The notes below the pieces were generated by a model. It made no database searches. It saw nothing but the letters and a program-made list of their open reading frames with translations, and was not told where the DNA came from. DNA of 64,000 nucleotides. Source: Ailanthus altissimus (taxonomy: Eukaryota; Streptophyta; Magnoliopsida; Sapindales; Simaroubaceae). Both the position numbers and the translations under genes were made by a program. This document shows, one piece after another, positions 47,083 to 58,130 of this stretch. The DNA lies in assembly GCA_946807835.1 (NCBI GenBank), contig OX327683.1:9801001-9865000 (forward strand), read 5' to 3'. Numbering within the stretch: the first letter of the stretch is position 1; each line of letters starts with the position of its first letter.

Positions 47083-48540
47083 TGTGAGTGATTTTAAACC
47101 TATGGTGCATGCATGTGGATTTATGCCTATCATTCAAATATAGCATACGTATCACATACATACATGTGCAGCGGATGAGCGGAATACAAATTACTCAATG
47201 ATAAACACAAATAAACTTTACATGTTATCTCATAAATGTAAAATACATCCAGATTGAGAAATAGTACCTTGTCAAGCCTTTGGTATTTGGTCTAACCGGA
47301 GCACCCGCCTTTGAAGTAACCCGTTCACAATTCTAGTTCCTCAACATAGTGGGCTTGAGGAAGCTAGAATAGCAGCTTTTTCAGAAAAGGATTCAACTCT
47401 TGAATCCTTGTTTCTATCTTGTAGTATGGGTGACCAAAAAAATAGAAGAGGAAAAATAAAAGAGTTGTGTTTTTGTGCTCTCAACACTTGAGAGAATTTT
47501 TTAACACTTAACAAAATCCACTTCTCTCACTTCCCTTAACCCCTTGCACGAATTTTTGATAATTAATTGTGCAATTAATTGCTCTTTTATTTGTTTATTA
47601 TTTTCTATCATTTTCTCACCTAATGGCATCCATTATCTTTGCCATTAGTGTTTTGTTTATTATTATCTTTCATTTTCTCACGTAATGGCATCTATTATGT
47701 TTGCCATTAGTTGTTTTTATTATTATTTACAAAAACCAAATAAAAACAAAATAAAATAAAAATTCATTTAAATGAACTTGGCCTTAATCTAGGCCAAATG
47801 AGAAAACACTTTCGTATTATTAAGAAATATCTTAAGACCTACTATTAACAAATACCACCCATTTATACTTATCTTTTCATTTAATAATAATAATCAAATA
47901 ATTTAATCATATTAAATCATGGTAGAAACACATGTCAATTTAAATAAAAAATTAATTATTTAACTTTAATTTAAATAATAATATCATTTATTATTATTAT
48001 TTTATTCAATAAACATTTTAATGAATAAAATAATGATATTATTTGTCCAACAAATAAGGTCATTTTGGTAATTTCTAAATCAAACAATAATTGGCTCACA
48101 TGTGCTATGTGTCAACATCCCATTGGTCAACAACTAATTATTAACTAATTAATATACTTAACTCTTAAGTCCTGACACGTGCATGACTAGAGGAAAATCA
48201 AAGTAAATGTCAAGTCTGCTGGAATTTTTTGGATCAAATTATTCAATCCGATACGCTGCCCCAGTGCACAACGAGTACACTTCATATTGCACGACTCTCT
48301 AAGTCCACTCCCGATTTGTCAAACAGAACTATTCTGTGAGTCCAAGATCGATGCCCCACGCACATGTCACGGATATTACAAATTAGTGCAGTAGACCATA
48401 CAAATTGAGGTCATAATGCATACGTAAAATCCTTCTGCCAATCATATCTTGGAAGAGCAGGGATATAGATCACTACCGTCAAATTCCTATGTGTTCATCC
48501 ATGAACTTATCTCCAACACGTATCTCAATAAACTATATAT
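47083..48540 (-). mobile_element. copia A LTR 3' portion, inverted
   Basis: On the minus strand this follows the family LTR from the ATAAGTTCATGG...GGAATTTGACGG segment (near 48500) to its 3' end near 47083. The first part of the LTR is missing. It includes landmarks shared with 12341-14568, such as CAACGAGTACACTTCATATTG at 48268. A 62-bp tandem duplication lies at about 47598-47721 (TTTTCTCAC...TAATGGCATC repeated). Copy 5 internal sequence begins directly after. Confidence 0.82.
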
Positions 48541-51500
48541 GCAAACACTACACATCTCTTTATTTGTCTTATAGAGATAAGATATTTGTCTTATAGAGAT
48601 AAGATAAGTATGAGCAATCCGTTAGCACTCTTGATTAATACACACCAACTATAAGGTATTGAATTAAATATTCAAAAATATTTGATATTTTCAAACCACG
48701 GATAGAGAATAGTCACAATAAAAAATGTTTCTATTGTGATAAGGTTTGAAATAGTAAGTGTTACTATTCAAGGCACTTTGACTTATGAAAGATTGACCCA
48801 TTAGATTTCTGTTTACCAATCATAGGCATTTCATTAGTATATGATGCTAAGTGTGCAAGGGTATGAGATACCGCTTGTCATTTTCATATATGCAAGGTGT
48901 TGCATGATTTAAAGAATGTTTGATAGATTGGAAATGAGAAGTTCAGCTTCACGTAAAAAATAGAGATTTCCTGTATGTGATAGCCGTTAAGACTTTTAAG
49001 TCACTTCTCCTTTTTGGAAAAAGCATTGATGTTGTATAATTGTTATTTCATGCTAAAAATTATTAGATGAATCATATCACTCCTTGTAGTTAACAGAGAG
49101 GGTTATCATAAGTACATTGGGAATAATTTCTTATGACAATGATAATTTTTTACTTACTGTGTGTCAGTTAATGAATGGCCATTATTTTTCATATAGAACA
49201 AGAAATGTCATTAATGTATAGGTGAACAAAATAAATAGTAGTTCAGTAACTTTGAATAATAAAGAATAATGGCATATAAGATTAGGTCATGTAGTCATGA
49301 GACGACTATTCTGTCTGATTAAGGATGGTCAGATATTTGGTGTGACTATAAAATATTGACTAGTTTATGAATTATGAATTCAAGAGAATATGACCAAATC
49401 TTTATATAGGTATTAGACGTTGGGCCATTGATTTATTTGAACTGGTATATATTAATGAAAGTTACTACTATAGGTGATTTCGATACTTTATTGCCTTTAT
49501 AGTGATTTGTCACCATATGGACATGTGTTTCTGGGAAACGTAGGTCAAAAAAATTTTTGAAGTGTTCAAAATGTTATGACTATGAAGTAAAGAAACATAC
49601 ATTTATATATATTTAGTGCTTTCAATTAGATCGAAACAGTTTATACATAACGGTAAATAGATAAATTATTTAAATGAGAATACGATTCTTACTCAACATG
49701 GTCCTCTAGATACTCCTAAACACAATTATGTGGTAGGAAATAAGGAATCGAACTTTATTAGATGCAGTTTGATTGATATTGAGTGTTACTGATCTTCTAT
49801 AATATCTATAGGATTATGCTTTAGAATCTGCTACTCGTTTATTGAAAATAGTTCCATCAAAAATAGTTCCTTCAACTCTGTATGAGATATGGAATAAAAG
49901 AGAATCGAGTTTTAAGTATGTTAAGGCATTTGTTCTACTTGCATAAGAGTTATGCAACAGGATAAACTTGTATCCAACAGTACAAGTGACAGGACCCGAC
50001 CCGAGACCCTCTACTATAGATCCCAGCGGCCCTGCCGGGCACCCCGACAGAAGTTCCTCCTAACCTAACTGGGTATGTTGAGAAATTTCGCGAGGCGAAC
50101 CCCTTTTTAATTCTTGTTACTACTAAGAAGGTCTAGTAACATACATGAAAAAGACATCTTAATTTTAAAAACAAACGGACAGAGTTTCCCCTATTTTTCG
50201 AAAAATCCATATAAAACCTGCAAAGAAATTTCACTTCTATTTCCAATACATCTCAATTCTAACAATTCGGACCTCTGGTCCTTTCCAAATCAAATCCAAC
50301 ACAACTCAATTATTCATTTGAATCACAAATAAGCGTAATCATAATAGTAAAAAGAAAGATCATCATAAAATTGAAATCTCTTCTTCTCAGTTCAAAACAT
50401 ACATCCAAATATACATGCCTACAACTATTATGCATAAAGTAAATGGTGCTATTTAGCACATTTACATGTACAAAAAATGATCTTCGGATTCGGCCCACTA
50501 CTCGGCAATAGGAGAATTAGCAGCTTGCATACCGAGACTTGCACCTAGGAAAGGAGTTCAGAAAACATAAAACACAAAACGGGTGAGCTAAAGGAGCTCA
50601 GTGAGTGCAAATAAAATTTCAATAAAATAACATCATGTATAGATAGCAAATTCTAAAGTTCATGCAGAAATCATGCTTCTAAAACTGATGTAAAATTGTA
50701 AAACGGTTTCTAACATCATATGCTATTGAAATCTTGCCGAGCGAATTTTATCTACATCTTTGGAAAACTATATTCAGAATCTGTATAACATAATAACTGC
50801 TGTGTGCATATAAATGCATAAATGCTATCGGTAAATCAAAAACTAGTAAAATCCTCGCTTGGCCATTTTTTTTCTAAATTGTACCAATGGTAACCCTAAA
50901 GCTCTATACCCATGCAGCGACTCAACTAGCACCGCACACGTGAGTAGGTCACGGGGTACCTCAACTAGTAGCACCCACAGTAACATCTCAAGACATCTTA
51001 CAGGCTATGCAGCAGAATCCTACATCGCATGCATATAACGAGACAATACCCCGTACACATAGAGCGACTCACATGTCTCGACATCTCAACTTTCCGGAGT
51101 TAGTGACACACCTCCAAGACCTGCCCATGTGCACGGGATATACCAGCCGGGTCTAATACAATCATCACCACTATAATCTGAGGGTACCAACGGCCTTAAA
51201 AACGAATGCAGAAATTTTAAAACTATTTCTCAATTTGAACATGTAAAGGCATGTCTATGAATATATATCAAGATCATAAATCATGGTTATGCATCGAAAG
51301 GTCATAAAACATGCATATTCATTATGCGAAAACATAATAAATGAAAAGTAAAAGAAATGGCAGATTTCCACTCACGACCGCTCCACGCTCAATTTCGCTT
51401 CCAATTTCTGCTCCCGTTATCGCTCTTAGTTATCTTCACCTATGTGCAATAAATGACATTTAGAACCAAATCGAATGCTAGAATACATTTAACTACTAAA

Positions 51501-54398
51501 TGCCCTAATCGGCATACAAAGCCCGGATGTAAACTACTTTTCGATTTTTATTTACAGAGCCATTTAATCTAACCTATCTCACCATCCAGTGCCCTGAAAA
51601 TTATTGAACGCCTTATAATCTTGGTTGGACATAATTGCCCTTCACCTTTCCAAAATGGACAATTGTGTCCCATTATCTTCATTTTTTATTTTTCCATCAA
51701 CATATACTTTTAATTTACAATGTGCACCATTTACACACAACAATTCATTCAAAACACCACTCAATCCCTAACTTCCCTAAAGTGGCAAAATTCCACACTA
51801 GGTTTCAACACATTCCTTTTCTCAATTTCTTGTTCCAATTACAACAAAATCATGCCAATTTCATTCTAAAGCCCTAATTACAACCAATTGAAATCTCTAC
51901 AACAACATCACCAAAAACCCTAATTCTTACCTTGCCAATTTCTTCAAATTGACGACTCTTTCAAGCTCCAAACTAGAATTCAACTCAATCTAAGCCAAGA
52001 ATACACATAAGAACATCAATTTAAGCATTCTTGAAAGCTCACTTATCAAACTCATAAAACAATGCTTTTCTTAGCTCTTTTTCTTGAATTTCCACTAATT
52101 GAGGCTTCAATTTAGCTTAGGGATTGGTATGTAACCTTATTTTCGCTTGATTAAGTATGAAAAATCATGAAAAAAAACTTGAATAGTCACTGTAGTAGCA
52201 CCCCCCTTTGAAGCTTGAATTTCTCTCTTTTTTGTCTAAGTGTTGGTTTTGATCTTTCTTCAAATTTCTACACACTTCTAACATATATATAGTGCTCCTT
52301 CAATTGACCATTTTGCCCTTTAACTTACTTAAAAATTCTAATTTGCCATTAGTTCAAATAAAAAGATTTAATTGATTTCTTTATAACTATCTAGTTAGAA
52401 TAGTCAAAGGAACTAACTAAAGTTTCCAACTTGGCAATCCATGAGATTATTTCTAATTGGTCCATTCCTTAATATATGGATTGTATTTCTTAACAAATGC
52501 TTGTTCCATTCATAACCCTTAAATGGAAATTCATGTAGTAAATTAGGATTTCCTCTTCTAAGCCAATAGAGAAAAATTCTAAAAATATTTTAGGGTCGTC
52601 CGGCGCACCGATCGAGCGTGAAATTACCAAATTAGGTCTAATATCTCTCACGTGCACTATAAAGGGAATATTTCTAATAGGGTTAAAATCGAGTAACCCT
52701 ACGGTGTCTTATTTGCTCTATACCAAAATTTAGGCGCCAATACTACTAATAAGGATTGGATATTACAACAAGTATCAGTTTATTGGATATCCCTAGTGTT
52801 TAATGGGATACCAATTCTATGATATAGAGGAATGAAATATGTTCATTACTTATTATATCACTTTCTTAGAGAAAGATTTTCTCAAGGATAGTAGGGATTG
52901 TAGAAAGATTGAACTTGATGAAGTCAATCAAAATATATATGAACCGACGGTGGAATTTTAAGTTCATTTGAGTTAAATACCTTTAACACACTCTTCTCAT
53001 AAATAGAAAAGGATATCAAGGCCATTGATTAGGTATATTTTATGCTTGAAAGTGCCCTTGGTGTTTTCTTAGTTGAAGAAAATGATCCTTTAACAATTTA
53101 GATTTTATTGGTCATTACTACATATTATGATTGTGAGGACTGGCTAATGGATGTAATGTGGCATTCTGAGATGTATATCTCATGTAAGAGATATGCATAG
53201 AACAGCCTGATATTTCAGCATCCAAGCCTAACTTCTAATATAGTGTGCAAACTGAGAAAGTCCATTTATGGACTTAAGCAGTTTCTTCGAAGCTAGAATC
53301 TTTATTTATATATGATATCAAAAATCTGGTTTTATCAAGAATAAAGAGAAAGGGTGTGTGTTTAGAAATGACACTGGGAGTATGATTATTTTTCTAGTTC
53401 TCTAAGCGAAAAATATACTCAATATCAAAAATGATGTTGGTATATTGCAAGTAAATCATATAAGTGTTATCTGAGTAAATAACTTCTTCATAAAAGATTT
53501 AAGAGAGACTTCCTTAATACTATGTATAAAGCTTTATAGAGATACAGCTAGGAGGCTGATAAGACTCTCTCAGTCTTCGTACATAGACTAAGTCCATTAA
53601 AGGTATAACTTGATTGACTATGAGACAATTAATGTTCCTTTCTTACATGGCATTCATCTTTTCAGAAAAAAGTGTCCTCATGAAGAAAATGAAAGAGTTA
53701 GAGTTTCTAATGTCTTATATGCATAAGCTAGAAGTAGCTTAATGCATAGCTTGTTATGTACAAGACCTGGATTTGGATGGCTGTAAGTGTTACGAGCTAA
53801 TATCAGTCTAATCCAGATCATGACCATCAGATGGCTGTGAAACATATCTGAAATACCTAAGACGTATAGAAGATAAGTTTTTTCAATTATGGAGAAAGTT
53901 TCTTACAAGTCAAGGGACGTACATATTTAGATTTTTTGTCTGATCCGGATGGTATAAAGTCTATATTTAGTTATGTGTTTCTCTTTATCGGTACCAAAGC
54001 TAGCTAAATATGTGTAATTAAATGCCCAAAGCTAATTCTGCCTTAGAGGTAGCATATGTTGCAGCTTGAGAAGCCTATAAATTAAGAACTATAGATATTC
54101 AAGTTAGTTGCAAAGTTTTTGAATAGTTTTAAGCTCAGTGGATCTTATCCCACTATATTGCATAATAACAGTAATTGCTCTAGCCAAAACGCTATAAGGC
54201 ACACCAGTATTCTGATCATGTAAACTCTGAATACCACATAATTAGAAAGTTCTTGGCTACTAAAGTTGTAATAATATCTAGGAAACAATCCATGGATAAC
54301 GTAGTGAACTCACTTAGTCCTAAACTTATAAAGTATTTGAGAAACACATTGAGTACATTGTATTAGATACCAGTATGGCACTATAGCAAGTGAGATTT
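48541..54398 (+). mobile_element. Ty1/copia family A, copy 5, internal region, split by a solo LTR
   Basis: The leader is missing. A short pre-gag part with two TTATAGAGATAAGATA repeats (about 48571-48606) leads to ATG 48610 (M-S-N-P-L-A-L-L). The zinc-knuckle remnant C-F-Y-C-D-K-V is near 48727. Protease, the pre-integrase W-H-I-R-L-G-H (about 49271) and integrase follow to 49986. After the solo LTR (49987-52767), RT and RNase H continue to 54398. The RT catalytic Y-V-D-D is destroyed (near 53403-53415). It shares a start region with copy 1 rather than with copies 2-4, hinting at a subfamily. It is the most decayed copy. Confidence 0.82.
49987..52767 (-). mobile_element. Solo LTR of about 2.8 kb, probably chromovirus gypsy, antisense, TSD ACAAG
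   Basis: 2,781 bp flanked by ACAAG (49982-49986 and 52768-52772). On the minus strand it starts TGTAATATCCAATCC and ends GGGTCTCGGGTCGGGTCCTGTCA-like (terminal GTCCTGTCA). The TGTA start, GGGTC-rich end and length resemble the LTR at 32478-35176 in form, but the sequences differ, so it is another family. With it removed, copia sequence reads GTACAAGTATCAGTTTATTGG as in copies 2 and 3. The open frames at 50114-50332, 50310-50498 and 51635-51877 are chance frames. Confidence 0.9.
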
Positions 54399-55143
54399 TG
54401 TTAGAGCTTGTGCGTATATGTCATTCTAATATTGTATGAATATTAATTGTTTAATACTTATACAATAAACATTTCGAATAAAAATTGTTAATTTTATAAT
54501 CATATAGTATAATGTTTGTAACACTATAGACATTGTATGATCCAAAGGAGTTTAGACTGGGGGTAAGAGTTAGCAATGCTGAGAGTTATAAATGCTAAGA
54601 GTTAGCACTATTAAGAGTTAGTAGGTTATAAGAGTCAGCGAGATCTAAAAAGTTAGAACCTTGTTTATAATGGGACAAAGACCAAAGAGTATAATAGTGA
54701 TGACATAGTTACAAAAAGTTGCAATAGGCACTAGAAAATGTCATTGTATAATTATATCTCAAACGTTATGTTCTTAATGTATGTTCACCAATACGGGTCT
54801 ATCAGTGAATCATTATTATGTAGATCAGTGTATGTCTATATTTGACTGGTGCAGATGGTTGTTCTTAGCTTACCATGAGCTTAGAGCTTGTATAGGCATG
54901 CGGGTATTCAATCAAGACTAGATACTGAACAGACTCATAAGGATCCCAATAGATATCCTATGAAGCCGTCAAAGGAAGGTCCTCTTAAGTTGAGTAGTAT
55001 TCGTGGTCCTTTGACCTAAGCACCACAGTGGGCTTGCAAGTGATCCACCATACTTTGGTTCCATATATATCAGAGACCTTTCATGGTTTGACCACTATGT
55101 ATAGTTAGGTATGGTCCTTTGCTCATGGAGTCCGATGTGCGAA
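54399..55143 (+). mobile_element. copia A 3' LTR of copy 5, truncated
   Basis: It starts TGTTAGAGCTTGTGCG after the tract GCAAGTGAGATTT and matches the first third of the family LTR, including the GTTAGCA...GAGTTA words (about 54565-54640) and the GAGACCTTTCATGGT segment. It stops near 55143 (AGTCCGATGTGCG), where antisense copia C begins. No continuation was found to the right of copia C, so it is a truncation rather than a clean insertion. Confidence 0.86.
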
Positions 55144-55800
55144 CCAGATTTTAACCTCTATCATCACGCTTATATCATTTCCCATCAAAAGTATGTCATC
55201 CACATAAATGTATGAGAAATATGATGGCATGATCCTTAGCCCATCTATATATACGAGGTTCATTCGAATTCTTGATAAAACCAAACGATTTAATTGTCTC
55301 ATCGAACCGGATGTTCCAACTTCTTAAAGCTTGCTTCAATCCGTAAATGTATCGATGCAACTTTCATACCTTATTTTGGTTAGATGAGGATATAAAACCT
55401 ACTGGTTATTCCATATAAATTTTTTTCTCAATGAAACCATTCAGGATAGCCATTTTGACATCCATTTGCCAAATTTCATAGTCATAATATGCTGCTATAG
55501 CTAGCATAATTTGAATGGTCTTAATCATTGCCACGGGCAAAAGGTTTTCTCATAGTTTAACCCTTGTTTCTAAGTATAACATTTTGCAACCAGTCGTGCT
55601 TTGAATGTCTCTATCTTTTCATCCTAGTCAATTTTGTTTTTATAGACCCATTTACAGCTAGGATTATTCCTTCAGGTGAGTCCACAAGTGTCAACACTTG
55701 GCTGGCATGCATTGATTCTATCTCAGAAATTATTGCCTCTAATTATTTTCCTGAATACTTATCGAGGATAGCTTGCAAGTAGCTTTTGTGATCAATTCCA
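55144..55800 (-). pseudogene. copia C reverse transcriptase pseudogene, 3' truncated
   Basis: The minus strand gives a recognisable copia RT. K-W-V-Y-K-N-K-I is near 55640, M-D-V-K-M-A-I-L-N-G-F near 55450, L-K-Q-A-L-R-S-W-N near 55320, and an intact catalytic Y-V-D-D-I-L-L-M at 55195-55206. The sequence ends soon after at the truncated copia A LTR, so the RT C-terminus, RNase H and 3' LTR are lost. Scattered stops and frameshifts. The plus frame at 55564-55782 is a shadow. Confidence 0.88.
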
Positions 55801-56870
55801 TGATCACTAATTCCCACTAGGTAGGATTCAAAATCTTATTCCTGTAGGAATTCATACCTATCTGGAGGTTTGGATACTCTAAAAGACCTACGTGCTAGAA
55901 CCATAGTATCTGATACTGAGGTTTGCTGAGCAATTTCGGTTCTAGGCTTTTGGAACTCTTCATTGAGCTCTAATTTCCTCCGTATACCTCATTCCTCTAA
56001 AAAATATTTCTCAAGGAATCTAGCATTTCTACTGATCATAATTCTCTAATTAGACAAGAAATAGAAATAGTATCCTAAAACATCTTTAGGATACTCTATG
56101 AACCGACCTTTTTCTGACCTTATATCCAGCTTATCTGTCTGGATAACCCCATATTCTCATATAATTGAAACTATGGCATTTACAATACCTTATCGCAGAT
56201 GGTGTTTTTTGTACAGACTTTAACGGTACTCTGTTTAAGATATGAATTATTGTCTACAAAGCATATCCCCAATGTGAAACTGGTAATTATGTAAAACTCA
56301 CTATTGATCGTACAATATCTAATAGGGTACAATTACTCATTTCAGACACTTCATTTAGCCAAAAAGTGTATGGGGGCATTAATTGTGAGATTATACCATT
56401 ATTTCTCAAATAGGCCTGAAACTTTATACTCAAGATTTGCCTCCACAATCTGATCGTAGTGCTTTTATGCTCTTTCCATTCTATTTCTCTACTTCATTCT
56501 TGAACTCTCTGAACTTTTCAAAAGATTCAAATTTGTATTTCATCAAATACAAATATCTATACTGTGACATATCATTGGTGAAGGTAATGAAGTATTCAAA
56601 CCCACCTCTAGCCAAAGTATTAAACGGTCAATATACATCTGTATGTATGAGCTCCGGAAGTTCCTTAGCCCTTTCTCCTTTATTCTTGAAAGGAGATTTT
56701 GTCATCTTACCTTGGAGACAAGATTTACAAGTTGGATAGGGTTCACAAACCAATGTGCCTAAAAGCCCACTTTCTTTAAGTTGTTTTAACCTTCTTTCTC
56801 TTATATGACCAAGTTTGTGATGCCACAAGACTTTTGGATTTGATTTTATTCAAGTTCTCTTATTTATAAT
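55801..56870 (-). pseudogene. copia C integrase pseudogene
   Basis: The open frame 56628-56828 on the minus strand holds the pre-integrase and zinc region: W-H-H-K-L-G-H, C-K-S-C-L-Q-G-K-M-T-K-S-P-F and the first catalytic Asp in I-H-T-D-V-Y. Downstream on the minus strand, G-G-F-E-Y-F-I-T-F-T-N-D-M-S-Q is readable at about 56565-56610. Then L-R-S-D-C-G-G, with the second Asp, is near 56450. The C-terminal part (55801-56400) is more damaged. The plus-strand frame at 56437-56739 is a shadow of this gene. Confidence 0.87.
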
Positions 56871-56932
56871 GGCATTGATTGAGTCATTTAGCTCTAATAT
56901 ATACAAGCCAGTTTTATTTAAGGCTTTTGCAA

Positions 56933-57271
56933 CTAATACATCTCTAAATGTAATAAACATTCATTTCCATTAAACACTATATAATTACTTTTATATAAGG
57001 CAGAAATAGAAATAATGTTCCTTGTTACTTCTTTAATGTACAATACTTTATTTAAGCACAAAACATATTCTGATGGAAGTTTGATGTAACAATTTCCAAT
57101 GGTTGATGTTGCAACTATTATTCCATTCGCCATCTTCAAATTGACTTCATCTCTACCAAGCTCAAAAGTATTATGTAGAACTTGCATAGTCATACAAACA
57201 TGAGATGTAGCAGCTGAATCTAATATCCAAGAATGATTATTTGAATTAACACTTAATTCAAATTCAATCAC
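56933..57271 (-). pseudogene. copia C protease fragment, 112 codons open
   Basis: An open frame on the minus strand with the copia protease pattern: H-S-W-I-L-D-S-A-A-T-S-H-V-C, then K-M-A-N-G and V-L-Y-I-K-E-V-T-R-N-I-I-S-I-S-A-L. The active site normally reads D-S-G; here it is D-S-A, so it would be inactive. The length is about that of the complete domain. It lies between gag (right) and the pre-integrase domain (left), the normal order. The enzyme would have matured the polyprotein. Confidence 0.9.
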
Positions 57272-57289
57272 ACAACATTAGTGTAACTT

Positions 57290-58130
57290 TTCCCTTAGCC
57301 TTCTTAAAGCTGTCAAGATACTCATAACAGTTCCTCTTCCAGTATCCCTCAACCTCATAGTAGAAATAGGTTCCTTTACTCTAACTGGTTTTACCTTCTT
57401 AGCCTTCTCAGCTTTAAGCACTGGCTTCTTGAAGGGTTTTTTCTTAGGTTCAACCTTTGGGCCCTTCTTTTATTGTCTCTGTGTCCTTTTCTTCGTCTTT
57501 TGTTTAGCGAAAGCCATAAAGACATTTTCTTGTGCTTTCTTGGAATTCTATTTATAGAAATCCTGAATCTTGTTCAATAGCTCTAAAAGCTCCCTCTCAA
57601 TCTTTTTGAGATGGTAATTGATTATAAACATTTTATAACTCGGAGGGAGGGACTAGAGAATTAAATTCACCCTGATGCGGTCTGAAAAGATCACACAATT
57701 TACTTGTAATTGGGACATCATGTTGATCATCTTGATCACATGGTTATTAGGTGGCATTCCCTCCCTCAGTTTCATGTTTAAGAGAGAGACGTATTTTGTT
57801 AGTCTAGAGTTCTCGTTGTATAACTCTTCCAAGAAGAACATGATGATGTATGCGTCTGAATCCTTTTCATAATGCATCTGGAGATCCTGAGACATAAAAG
57901 CCATCATATAGTTTCTAGCCTTTTTACTGTCCGCTCTCCATTACTCAAAAGTATTCCTTTCTTGTTGTGAAGCATTGGGATATATGTCGATTAGAAGCAG
58001 ACCCTCCAGAACGTACGAAATGTTTTTGAAGTCTAAAACCAATTTTAAATTTCTTATCTAGTTACTATAATTGGGCGCCGTCAATATATGTCTTTCAAGA
58101 AGACTTAAGAGAACTGCACTGTTTGCCATT
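57290..58130 (-). pseudogene. copia C gag pseudogene
   Basis: On the minus strand, a start near 58127 gives M-A-N-S-A-V-L-L-S-L-L-E followed by L-T-A-P-N-Y, typical of plant copia gag openings. The central gag domain is in the frame 57653-57907 (L-Q-M-H-Y-E-K-D...M-K-L-R-E-G-M-P-P-N-N-H-V-I-K-M-I). The zinc knuckle near 57315-57360 reads Y-F-Y-Y-E-V-E-G-Y-W-K-R-N-C, so several metal ligands are lost. A Lys-rich linker lies at 57370-57500. The plus frame at 57675-57872 is a shadow. Confidence 0.85.
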
